DNA of 16,702 bases from Streptosporangiaceae bacterium (GTDB lineage: Bacteria > Actinomycetota > Actinomycetes > Streptosporangiales > Streptosporangiaceae), in assembly GCA_025934635.1 (NCBI GenBank), contig JAICWX010000196.1, forward strand, positions 1 to 16,702. Reading direction: 5' to 3'. Positions 1 through 5,648 of this stretch are shown one piece after another. The position numbers and the translations under genes are program-made. The notes beneath the pieces are model-generated. The model was not told the origin of the DNA and made no database searches. It saw only the letters and a program-made list of their open reading frames with translations. Numbering within the stretch: the first letter of the stretch is position 1; each line of letters starts with the position of its first letter.

Positions 1-2487
1 GGCCGGGTCGGGCACCGGCAGCATGAGCAGCCTGCGCAGCTCGACCGCCACCGTGTGGGCCGCGTCCGAGGCTTCCTTCTCCGGCCGGCCGGGCAGCGGG
101 TCGTGCACGAACAGCACGTCGGCGTCGCTGCCGTAGCCGCATTCGTGACCGCCGAAACGGCCCATCGCGATCACCGCGAACCTGGTCGGCAGCGGGCGCC
201 GGTGCCCGGCGCCCGCCTTCCGCAGCGCGACCGACAGCGCGGCCTCGAGCGACGCCCGCGTGACGCTGGTCAGCGCCTCCCCTGTGGTCGCCAGATGCTC
301 AGCCGGTCCGGGGGGGCCGGAGGAGCCGGAGGGGCCGGAGGCTCCTCCCCCGGGGGGTATGGGGAGGCGGGCAGCCCCCCCATGAGCAGGGGGGGTCTGG
401 GGGGGATCGTTCCCCCCGGGGAAGCCGAGTATGTCGGCGGCCGAGGTCCGCAGCAGCTCACGGCGGCGGACCGAGCGGACCGCGGTCACCGCGGCCTCGG
501 CGTCGTCCTCGTACCGCTGGGTGGCGGCCAGCATCTCGGCGCGCAGCCCGGTCAGGCTCCGCGCGTTCAGCTCGGTGTCGTTGGCGAAGATGGCGACTGC
601 CTCCGGCGCGCGCAGCAGCAGCCCGGCCGCGTAGCGGCTGGACGCCAGCACGCGGGCCATCCGCTCGGCCGCCTTGGTCTCGTCCCGGAGCAGCCGCAGG
701 TACCAGGGCGAGGACCCGAGCTCCTCGCTGACCTGGCGGAACGCCAGCAGGCCGGCGTCCGGCTCGGCGGCGTCGGCGAACCAGCCGAGCAGCACCGGCA
801 GCAGCGTGCGCTGGATCGCCGCGCGCCGGGACACGCCCGAGGTCAGCGCGTCGATGTGGCGGAGCGCCCCGGCCGGGTCCACGTAGCCGAGCGCCTCGAG
901 CCGGGCCCGGGCCTCGGCCGGCGTCAGCCGGGCCGCCTCGGAGGGCAGCCGGGCCACCGCGTCGAGCAGCGGCCGGTAGAACAGCTTCTCGTGCAGCCGC
1001 CTGACCTGGCGGGCGTGACGGCGCCACTCCTCGTCGAACTCGGCCGCCGGGTCGGAGCGGATGCCCGCGACCGAAGGCTGGAGCCATCCTTCGTCCGGTT
1101 CGTCGTTGGCCCGCATCGCCCGGCCCAGCCTGCGCAGCACGGCCGGGTCCTCGGGCAGGGTGTGGGTCCGGCTCAGCCGGTTCAGCTGCAGCAGGTGCTC
1201 GGTGCGGCGCAGGAACCGGTAGGCGGCGCCCAGCTCGTCCGCGTCGGCCCGGCCGACGTACCCGCCGGCCGCCAGCGCGGCCAGCGCGGGCAGCGTCGCG
1301 GGCGAGCGCAGCGTCTCGTCGGTACGGCCGTGCACGAGCTGCAGCAACTGGACCGCGAACTCGATGTCGCGCAGGCCGCCCGGCCCGAGCTTGAGCTCGC
1401 GCCCGGCCTGCCTGGCCGGCAGCGACTGCTCCACCCGGCGCCGCATGGCCTGCACGTCCTCGACGAAATGATCGCGGCGGGCCGCCTGCCAGACCAGCGG
1501 GCCCAGGGTGTCCGCGTAGGCCTGGCCGAGCGCCATGTCCCCCGCCACCGGCCTGGCCTTGAGCAGCGCCTGGAACTCCCAGGTCTTGGCCCAGCGTTCG
1601 TAGTAGGCCAGGTGGCTGGTCAGCGTGCGGACCAGCGGGCCGGCCCGGCCTTCGGGGCGCAGGTTCGGATCGACCGGGAAGATGCTGCCTTCCGGAGTGG
1701 ACCGCGCGCACACCCCGATCAGCCCGGCCGCGAGACGGCTCGCCGTGGCCAGCGCGGCGGTCTCGTTCTCGTCCTTGACCGGCTCGGCGACGAAGATGAC
1801 GTCGACGTCGCTGGCGTAGTTGAGCTCGCGGCCGCCGCACTTGCCCATGGCCACCACGGCCAGCCGGCACGGGGTCGCGTCCGGGGCCAGCTCGGCCCGG
1901 GCCACGGCGAGCGCGGCCTCCAGGACCGCGGCCGCGATGTCGGCCAGTTCCTCCCCCACCACGTCCACCGTCGCGGCCCCGGTCAGGTCCCGCGCGGCGA
2001 GGTGCAGCAGCGCCCGCCGGTAGGCCGCCGCCAGCGCCGCCACGGGCTCGGCGCCGACGGCCACCGGATCGTCCTGGTCGTCCGGGTCGGCGCCGACCGC
2101 GCCGAGCATGCCGGCCCGCAGCGCGGATGGCTCCTGGCGGGCGGCGCCGCGCAGGACCTCGGCGTCTTCCGGGTGCCTGGCCAGGTGATCGGCCAGGCCC
2201 GCGCTGACGCCGAGGACGGCGGTCAGCCGGTCGCGGTAGTCCTGCTCAGCGCGGAGCGCCGCGCGCAGGAGGTCCTTGCCCTGGCCGACCGCCTCGAACA
2301 GGCGGGCCAGCCCGGTCAGGGCCAGATCGGGATCGGCGGCCGCGGCGATCGCGGCGACCAGCGAGTCGGATCTGACCTCATCCGCGGTCGCGCCGAGGTC
2401 ACCCAGGAGCAGGAACTCGGCCCGCGCGGCATCCGCGAATCCCATCCTCGCCAGCCACCCTGCCAGCGTGGTCCGCGAACCACTCAC
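1..2487 (-). CDS. glnE: Bifunctional glutamine synthetase adenylyltransferase/deadenylylase (GlnE), 3' end beyond window
   Basis: GlnE attaches AMP to, and removes it from, a tyrosine of glutamine synthetase, so it sets enzyme activity by nitrogen status; it is cytoplasmic. The reverse-strand frame stays open from GTG at 2487 to base 1 (829 codons). Family members are near 1,000 residues, so roughly 170 C-terminal residues are missing. Two nucleotidyltransferase cores are readable: AMGKCGGRELNYASDVDV near residues 215-230 (deadenylylase half) and AMGRFGGHECGYGSDADV near 776-791 (adenylyltransferase half), each with its Asp-x-Asp metal pair. NLRPEGRAGPLVRTL follows the first core as expected. 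The GTG start is preferred because the N-terminus matches actinobacterial GlnE in spacing to ADPDLALTGLARL; no clear Shine-Dalgarno precedes it, which suggests leaderless expression. About 40 residues rich in Pro and Gly are inserted after AADILG (see repeat at 300-423), where M. tuberculosis GlnE has only a few residues. The glnA2-type gene at the other end lies on the same strand. Confidence 0.95.
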   Translation of the reverse strand, partial: MSGSRTTLAGWLARMGFADAARAEFLLLGDLGATADEVRSDSLVAAIAAAADPDLALTGLARLFEAVGQGKDLLRAALRAEQDYRDRLTAVLGVSAGLADHLARHPEDAEVLRGAARQEPSALRAGMLGAVGADPDDQDDPVAVGAEPVAALAAAYRRALLHLAARDLTGAATVDVVGEELADIAAAVLEAALAVARAELAPDATPCRLAVVAMGKCGGRELNYASDVDVIFVAEPVKDENETAALATASRLAAGLIGVCARSTPEGSIFPVDPNLRPEGRAGPLVRTLTSHLAYYERWAKTWEFQALLKARPVAGDMALGQAYADTLGPLVWQAARRDHFVEDVQAMRRRVEQSLPARQAGRELKLGPGGLRDIEFAVQLLQLVHGRTDETLRSPATLPALAALAAGGYVGRADADELGAAYRFLRRTEHLLQLNRLSRTHTLPEDPAVLRRLGRAMRANDEPDEGWLQPSVAGIRSDPAAEFDEEWRRHARQVRRLHEKLFYRPLLDAVARLPSEAARLTPAEARARLEALGYVDPAGALRHIDALTSGVSRRAAIQRTLLPVLLGWFADAAEPDAGLLAFRQVSEELGSSPWYLRLLRDETKAAERMARVLASSRYAAGLLLRAPEAVAIFANDTELNARSLTGLRAEMLAATQRYEDDAEAAVTAVRSVRRRELLRTSAADILGFPGGNDPPQTPPAHGGAARLPIPPGGGASGPSGSSGPPGPAEHLATTGEALTSVTRASLEAALSVALRKAGAGHRRPLPTRFAVIAMGRFGGHECGYGSDADVLFVHDPLPGRPEKEASDAAHTVAVELRRLLMLPVPDPA
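300..423. repeat. GC-rich palindromic insertion inside glnE
   Basis: This stretch is built of C and G runs. Ends of the form CCCCGGGGGG (about 348-357 and 411-420) form inverted repeats bounding roughly 75 bp. Inside, a C run and a G run flank ATGAGCA (375-395), and two further runs flank ATCGTT (399-416), so several hairpins can form. An adjacent part (301-347) repeats GGAGCCGGA-like units. It reads through glnE in frame, coding for a Pro/Gly/Ser-rich segment of about 40 residues between the central region and the adenylyltransferase core. Its base pattern is unlike the rest of glnE. It could be an inserted REP-like or MITE-like element, or an expanded linker. No second copy was seen in the window. 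Confidence 0.6.
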
Positions 2488-2500
2488 CCCAGTAAAGCTA
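2488..2500 (-). promoter_or_regulatory. Putative -10 element for leaderless glnE
   Basis: On the minus strand TAGCTT (2500-2495) fits the actinobacterial TANNNT -10 pattern. It ends 7 nt before the GTG at 2487, so transcription would begin at or next to the start codon. There is no Shine-Dalgarno, in line with a leaderless message. No convincing -35 was identified. Confidence 0.35.
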
Positions 2501-2545
2501 ACTGATACCGGCCCGGTTCGCTGCGCCGGGTGAGCTCCCGGATGC

Positions 2546-2580
2546 GTCCCGGTGAGCGGCCCCTCGGTCCCGATGAGCGG
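2546..2580. repeat. Direct repeat of a 14-bp element with TGAGCG half-sites
   Basis: GTCCCGGTGAGCGG (2546-2559) and GTCCCGATGAGCGG (2567-2580) differ at one base and start 21 bp apart, two helical turns. Both contain TGAGCG, which is also the half-site of the palindrome at 2623-2640. They lie in the divergent space between glnE and the GH43 gene and could be accessory operators; this is inferred from pattern alone. Confidence 0.4.
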
Positions 2581-2586
2581 TTTCTC

Positions 2587-2616
2587 TTGTCATCAGATCT
2601 CGTAAAAAACTATACT
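2587..2616 (+). promoter_or_regulatory. Promoter of the GH43 gene
   Basis: TTGTCA (2587-2592) and TATACT (2611-2616) are separated by 18 bp and closely match the housekeeping consensus. They sit in an unusually AT-rich patch for this window. The predicted transcription start, near 2623, coincides with the first base of the 18-bp palindrome, so a bound repressor there would block initiation. Confidence 0.65.
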
Positions 2617-2622
2617 ATGGTA

Positions 2623-2640
2623 TGAGCGAACGTTCGCTCA
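2623..2640. promoter_or_regulatory. Operator-like 18-bp perfect palindrome
   Basis: TGAGCGAACGTTCGCTCA equals its own reverse complement. The centre AACGTT, with a CpG in the middle, resembles LacI/GalR-family operators, which often control glycoside hydrolase genes in actinomycetes; a TetR-type regulator cannot be excluded. It lies just downstream of a good -10 element and about 60 bp before the GH43 start codon. No regulator gene is in the window. Confidence 0.6.
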
Positions 2641-2698
2641 CGGCATGTTCTTGGGGGGCTCCTGTCCGGACCGGCCCGAACGACCCTCGAGGAAGATC

Positions 2699-3835
2699 AT
2701 GCGATTCCCCGCCATCAACCGTTCAGCGCTATCGCCCAGGAAGCGGATCGTCCTCGTCATCGCCGTCGCGGTCAGCGCGCTGCTCGGCGGGACGCTGGCC
2801 GCGGTCGCGGCCACCAGCAGCACCGCTTCCGGCAGCACCGCTTCCGGCAGCACCGCTTCCGGCAGCACCGCTTCCGGCAGTGCCCGGGCGGCGCCGTACA
2901 TCTTCATTCACGATCCGACGATGGCCCGGCAGGGCGGGACGTACTACGTCTTCTCCACCGGTGACCCGGCGGGCAGCAACGGGAACGGCAACATCCAGAT
3001 CCGGACCTCGTCCAACCTGCGCCACTGGACCTACGCGGGCACGGTGTTCCAGACCAAGCCGGCCTGGATCACGACGGCGCTGGGCAACATACCGAACCTG
3101 TGGGCGCCGGACATCTCGTATTTCGGCGGGCTGTGGCACCTGTATTACGCGGGCTCCAGCTTCGGCTCGAACAACTCGGTGATCGGCCTGGCGACCACCC
3201 CCACCCTCGACCCGCACAGCCCTCAGTACCACTGGACCGATGACGGGCTGGTGTTCCGCACCACGTCGGCGGACAACTTCAACGCGATCGACCCGTCCCT
3301 GGCGACCGCGGCGGACGGCGGCAAGTGGCTGGTCCTCGGGTCGTTCTTCAGCGGCATCAAGATGATCCGGCTCGACGCGGCCACCGGTAAGCCCGCCGCG
3401 TCGCCGACCGTCTACCCGCTGGCGGCCAAGCCGTTCCCCGATCCTGAGGAAGGGGCCGGCATTACTTACCACGACGGCTACTACTACCTGTTCGTCTCGG
3501 TTGACAACTGCTGCCGCGGCATCAGCAGCACCTACCACGTGCAGGTCGGGCGGTCCACGTCCATCACCGGTCCCTACGTGGACGCGTCCGGTACCGACAT
3601 GATGAACGGCGGCGGGATGGAGGTCCAGGGGACCGACGCCGGGATGATCGGGCCGGGCGGGGAGTTCATCTTCGCCGGCGGCGGGTCGGAGTACCTCGTC
3701 TACCACTACTACGACGCCTTCGACAACGGCGACGCGTGGATCCAGGTCAGGCCGCTGACCTGGGTGGGCGGCTGGCCGGTGACCGGTCAGGCGCTGGTCC
3801 CGGTACCCGGCCAGGCCGGGCCTCCGGCCAGCTGA
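2699..3835 (+). CDS. Secreted GH43 family endo-1,5-alpha-L-arabinanase
   Basis: Predicted to hydrolyse alpha-1,5-linked arabinan outside the cell, releasing arabino-oligosaccharides. The 378-residue protein starts with a Sec signal peptide: basic RKR then IVLVIAVAVSALLGGTLAAVAA, with cleavage expected near AVAA. A Ser/Thr/Gly linker (residues ~41-61) is coded by four perfect 15-bp repeats. The rest reads as a five-bladed GH43 catalytic domain: HDPTMARQGGTYYVFSTG supplies the general-base Asp, FNAIDPSLA the second Asp, and PEEGAGITYHDGYYYLF the acid Glu. VSVDNCCRGISSTYHVQVGR is typical of the arabinanase subgroup. ATG at 2699 was chosen because GAGGAAG (2689-2695) precedes it; an in-frame ATG at 2645 lacks such a site and would put extra residues before the signal peptide. 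No carbohydrate-binding module is seen. The promoter and palindrome upstream imply repressor control. Other GH43 activities remain possible. Confidence 0.88.
   Translation: MRFPAINRSALSPRKRIVLVIAVAVSALLGGTLAAVAATSSTASGSTASGSTASGSTASGSARAAPYIFIHDPTMARQGGTYYVFSTGDPAGSNGNGNIQIRTSSNLRHWTYAGTVFQTKPAWITTALGNIPNLWAPDISYFGGLWHLYYAGSSFGSNNSVIGLATTPTLDPHSPQYHWTDDGLVFRTTSADNFNAIDPSLATAADGGKWLVLGSFFSGIKMIRLDAATGKPAASPTVYPLAAKPFPDPEEGAGITYHDGYYYLFVSVDNCCRGISSTYHVQVGRSTSITGPYVDASGTDMMNGGGMEVQGTDAGMIGPGGEFIFAGGGSEYLVYHYYDAFDNGDAWIQVRPLTWVGGWPVTGQALVPVPGQAGPPAS
2821..2880 (+). repeat. Perfect 15-bp x4 tandem repeat in GH43 linker
   Basis: CACCGCTTCCGGCAG occurs four times without a single mismatch, coding for repeated Ser-Thr-Ala-Ser-Gly between the signal peptide and the catalytic domain. 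Identity at third positions suggests recent slippage or expansion. The unit is a multiple of three, so copy changes keep the frame. Confidence 0.95.
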
Positions 3836-3928
3836 GCGGCCTGGGTGCTCTTCGGCGGTCTGGGTGCGGCTGTTCCGCGGTCTGGGTGCGGCTGTTCCGC
3901 GCGGTCTGGGTGCGGTCCTTCCGCGGTC
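3836..3928 (+). repeat. 22-bp tandem repeat array after GH43
   Basis: The first degenerate unit starts directly after the GH43 stop codon (3836-3853). It is followed by GCGGTCTGGGTGCGGCTGTTCC at 3855-3876 and 3877-3898, a variant at 3901-3922 and a partial GCGGTC at 3923-3928. The two middle units are identical. No coding frame is convincing here, and no ordinary hairpin-plus-T-run terminator for the GH43 gene was seen. Confidence 0.8.
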
Positions 3929-4012
3929 AACGCACGACCCGTGGGGCGGGTGATGCCCGTGATATGCCTGGTGCAGCCCGCTATATCCCAGGTAGTTCTG
4001 CAGGGCACGATG

Positions 4013-4113
4013 ACGGCATCGATGGAGCATCGATGCCGTTCCCGCAGCTGTTCCAGCGACATCGATGGAGCATTGATGCTGTTCCCGCGACATCGATGGA
4101 GCATCCATGTCGC
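4013..4113. repeat. Three tandem hairpins with a GAG loop
   Basis: Unit 1 (4013-4039) is a perfect 12-bp stem, ACGGCATCGATG against CATCGATGCCGT, around GAG. Unit 2 (4056-4082) has arm GCGACATCGATG, loop GAG and a diverged right arm. Unit 3 (4087-4113) repeats the left arm and loop, and its right arm pairs with one mismatch. The identical ATCGATGGAGCAT core suggests duplication. The array lies between GH43 and the Zur-type operator, about 170 bp before rpmG. It may be an RNA structure, a protein-binding array or a decayed element; the sequence does not decide. The rest of the gene-free stretch 3929-4241 shows nothing I can name. Confidence 0.75.
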
Positions 4114-4241
4114 TGCCGGGTGCCAGGCGAGGGCTGGGACGGGTGACGAGTGGGTCCTGTGGTGCGGATGCGGACACTGAGGACAGGAACCGCGTCGGGT
4201 GCCAGCGGCTAGACGACATCTGGGGTGGCCGAGGGTACCTG

Positions 4242-4267
4242 ATTATCGGGAATGATTTTCATTATCA
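4242..4267. promoter_or_regulatory. Zur-box-like operator upstream of rpmG-rpmE2
   Basis: The core AATGATTTTCATT (4251-4263) is a perfect 5+3+5 inverted repeat, and ATTATC occurs on both sides (4242-4247 and 4261-4266). The AATGA-N3-TCATT pattern is that of actinobacterial Zur sites. It ends 17 bp before the L33 start codon, where it would overlap the promoter or transcription start. The two genes downstream, cysteine-free ribosomal paralogues, are classical Zur targets, which supports the assignment. Confidence 0.75.
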
Positions 4268-4283
4268 GACTGTTGTAGAGGAC

Positions 4284-4448
4284 ATGAGTCACAGCACACT
4301 TCGCCCCGTCATCAAGCTGAGGTCGACCGCTGGGACTGGCTACACCTACGTGACCAGGAAGAGCCGGAGAAACGATCCTGACCGTCTTGTCATCCGCAAG
4401 TACGACCCGGTGATCGGCCGCCACGTTGAGTTCCGAGAGGAGCGGTAA
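4284..4448 (+). CDS. rpmG: Cysteine-free 50S ribosomal protein L33
   Basis: A 54-residue L33 of the large ribosomal subunit, beginning [20 protein letters not shown], with the family hallmarks [13 protein letters not shown] and the end motif [15 protein letters not shown]. It contains no cysteine, so the zinc ribbon of the Zn-binding form is absent. Paralogues of this type replace the zinc-containing protein when zinc is scarce, freeing zinc. ATG at 4284 is chosen because L33 starts with this M-x-x-x-x-x-R-P-x-I-K-L pattern; GAGG (4278-4281) lies only 2 nt upstream, so initiation may be weak or nearly leaderless. Its stop is 2 nt before rpmE2, so the two are surely co-transcribed under the Zur-type site. 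Many actinomycetes also have L28, S14 or S18 paralogues in this operon; none is present here. Confidence 0.95.
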   Translation: MSHSTLRPVIKLRSTAGTGYTYVTRKSRRNDPDRLVIRKYDPVIGRHVEFREER

Positions 4449-4450
4449 TC

Positions 4451-4705
4451 ATGAAGCAGCGAATCCACCCGGACTACCACCCGGTGGTCTTCCGCGACCG
4501 CGCGGCGAACTTCGCCTTCCTGACCAGGTCGACGGCGAGCAGCGAGCGCACCGTCAGCTGGGACGACGGCAAGACCTATCCCGTCGTCGACGTCGAGATC
4601 TCGTCGGCCAGCCACCCGTTCTACACCGGGCAGGCGCGTGTCCTCGACACGGCCGGGCGCGTGGAGCAGTTCCGCCGCCGGTACGGCAACATCAAGGGCG
4701 CCTGA
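4451..4705 (+). CDS. rpmE2: 50S ribosomal protein L31 type B (zinc-independent)
   Basis: An 84-residue L31 type [26 protein letters not shown] is preceded by a strong GAGAGGAG (4435-4442) 8 nt upstream. The later parts [18 protein letters not shown] and [10 protein letters not shown] are typical. Type B L31 lacks the CxxC zinc ligands, and no cysteine is present. It substitutes for the zinc-binding L31 under zinc limitation. It forms a two-gene operon with the L33 paralogue, ends before the hairpin at 4737-4772, and is expected to be repressed by Zur when zinc is adequate. Confidence 0.96.
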   Translation: MKQRIHPDYHPVVFRDRAANFAFLTRSTASSERTVSWDDGKTYPVVDVEISSASHPFYTGQARVLDTAGRVEQFRRRYGNIKGA

Positions 4706-4736
4706 CCGCCTCAGGCAGCCTCAGCGCCTCTTAGAT

Positions 4737-4772
4737 ACGGGCCGCCCGACTCCCCGGAGCCGGGCGGCCCGT
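4737..4772. terminator. Hairpin terminator shared by convergent genes
   Basis: ACGGGCCGCCCG (4737-4748) pairs perfectly with CGGGCGGCCCGT (4761-4772), a 12-bp stem with a 12-nt loop, followed by TCTTGT on the plus strand. It lies 31 bp after rpmE2 and 10 bp beyond the end of the convergent kinase gene, so it can serve both. The T tract is weak, as is usual in high-GC actinomycetes. Confidence 0.8.
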
Positions 4773-4782
4773 TCTTGTGTCC

Positions 4783-5457
4783 TCAGGCGGGAGTGCTGGC
4801 GGCGGGACCGGTCGCGCCGAACGCCTCGCCCAGGGCGGTCAGGTCAGCGGGGTCCCCAGCCGGCCCGGGCACCTGGTCCAGGAGCGGGCGCAGCTGGTCC
4901 AGGGCGGTGAGGATCTCGCGGCTGACCTGCTGCACCGGGCGCATCGCGTCGACCGAGACCAGGATCCCGCGGTCGCGGTACCAGCACAGGATGGGCGCTG
5001 TCACCTGGTGGTAGAGAGCAAGGCGCTGGGCGATGACCTCCGCGGTGTCGTCGGAGCGATGCTCGAGCGCCGCCCGCGCGAGCAGCCGGCGGGTGACCAC
5101 GGCATCGCCGGCATCCAGGTGCAGCGCCACATCCGCGGTCATGCCGAGCTCGACGGCGACCAGGTAGAGCGCGCGGGCCTGCTGAATGTTCCGCGGCACT
5201 CCGTCCAGGACGTATCCCCCGCCCGCTGCCCTGGCCGCGACCACCGCCTCTCGCACCATATCCAGGACGACCTGGTCGGGAACGAGCTCGCCGCGGTCGA
5301 GGTACTCCTGGACGGCCAGGCCCAGGCTGGTCCGCCGGGCGACGTGATCGCGCAGCAGCTCGCCGGTCGCGATGTGGGGGATGCCGAAATGCGCGGCGAT
5401 CAGCGTGCCCTGAGTGCCCTTGCCCGCGCCCGGCGGCGCGACCATCAGTACCCGCAT
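4783..5457 (-). CDS. Adenylate kinase-like nucleoside monophosphate kinase
   Basis: Predicted to transfer phosphate from ATP to AMP or another nucleoside monophosphate in the cytoplasm. The 224-residue protein starts at ATG 5457 behind GAGGAG. It has a P-loop APPGAGKGT (residues 7-15) in which the usual first Gly is Ala, the NMP-binding TGELLRDHV (31-39), YVLDGVPRN (82-90) with Val where Adk normally has Phe, and a short lid HRSDDTAEVIAQRL (133-146) without zinc-binding cysteines. About 35 residues rich in Ala and Pro extend the C-terminus beyond the usual fold. The housekeeping adk of actinomycetes normally lies in the ribosomal protein operon, so this is probably a paralogue. SMP-30 lies upstream on the same strand with a 191-bp gap holding only a short GC hairpin (5564-5580), so an own promoter is likely, though none was located. 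Confidence 0.85.
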   Translation of the reverse strand: MRVLMVAPPGAGKGTQGTLIAAHFGIPHIATGELLRDHVARRTSLGLAVQEYLDRGELVPDQVVLDMVREAVVAARAAGGGYVLDGVPRNIQQARALYLVAVELGMTADVALHLDAGDAVVTRRLLARAALEHRSDDTAEVIAQRLALYHQVTAPILCWYRDRGILVSVDAMRPVQQVSREILTALDQLRPLLDQVPGPAGDPADLTALGEAFGATGPAASTPA

Positions 5458-5648
5458 CCTCGTCTCCTCGATTCGTCATTCCGCCCGCTATCCGCCGGGT
5501 CGATACCCCTGAACTTACTGCGAGGCGGGCAGCAGCCGACGTCACTGAGGGTCATCGCCTGGCCGGCCGGTGCCCGGCCGCACGGAACACCGGGCGTGGC
5601 TGAGTGCGCCTACGGGAGGGCTGCCAGCATCCGCGGGCCGGCGGGTTG

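Noticed and set aside
458..1870. A 470-codon minus-strand frame inside glnE
   Set aside because: It is the +1-shifted reading of glnE; it only echoes GlnE motifs in a garbled form, with Ala/Arg/Gly bias.
55..2505. An 816-codon open frame on the plus strand opposite glnE
   Set aside because: Arg/Gly/Pro/Gln-rich composition without any domain; the minus strand in this interval encodes clear GlnE motifs over its whole length. Long antisense frames are normal in such GC-rich DNA.
2645..2698. Earlier ATG start for the GH43 gene
   Set aside because: No ribosome site precedes it and it would place 18 odd residues before the signal peptide; ATG 2699 has GAGGAAG.
3787..4104. A 105-codon minus-strand frame across the repeat arrays
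   Set aside because: Its repeated residues only mirror the DNA repeats, it overlaps the GH43 3' end, and it has no convincing ribosome site.
3836..4113. CRISPR array
   Set aside because: The units are directly adjacent or nearly so, with no unique spacers of even length, and no cas gene is present.
2729..4219. A 496-codon minus-strand frame opposite GH43
   Set aside because: The catalytic GH43 motifs, signal peptide and ribosome site are all on the plus strand; the reverse frame has no recognisable fold.
5564..5580. Terminator after the SMP-30 gene
   Set aside because: Only a 6-bp GC hairpin without a T tract; too weak to separate from chance in this base composition.
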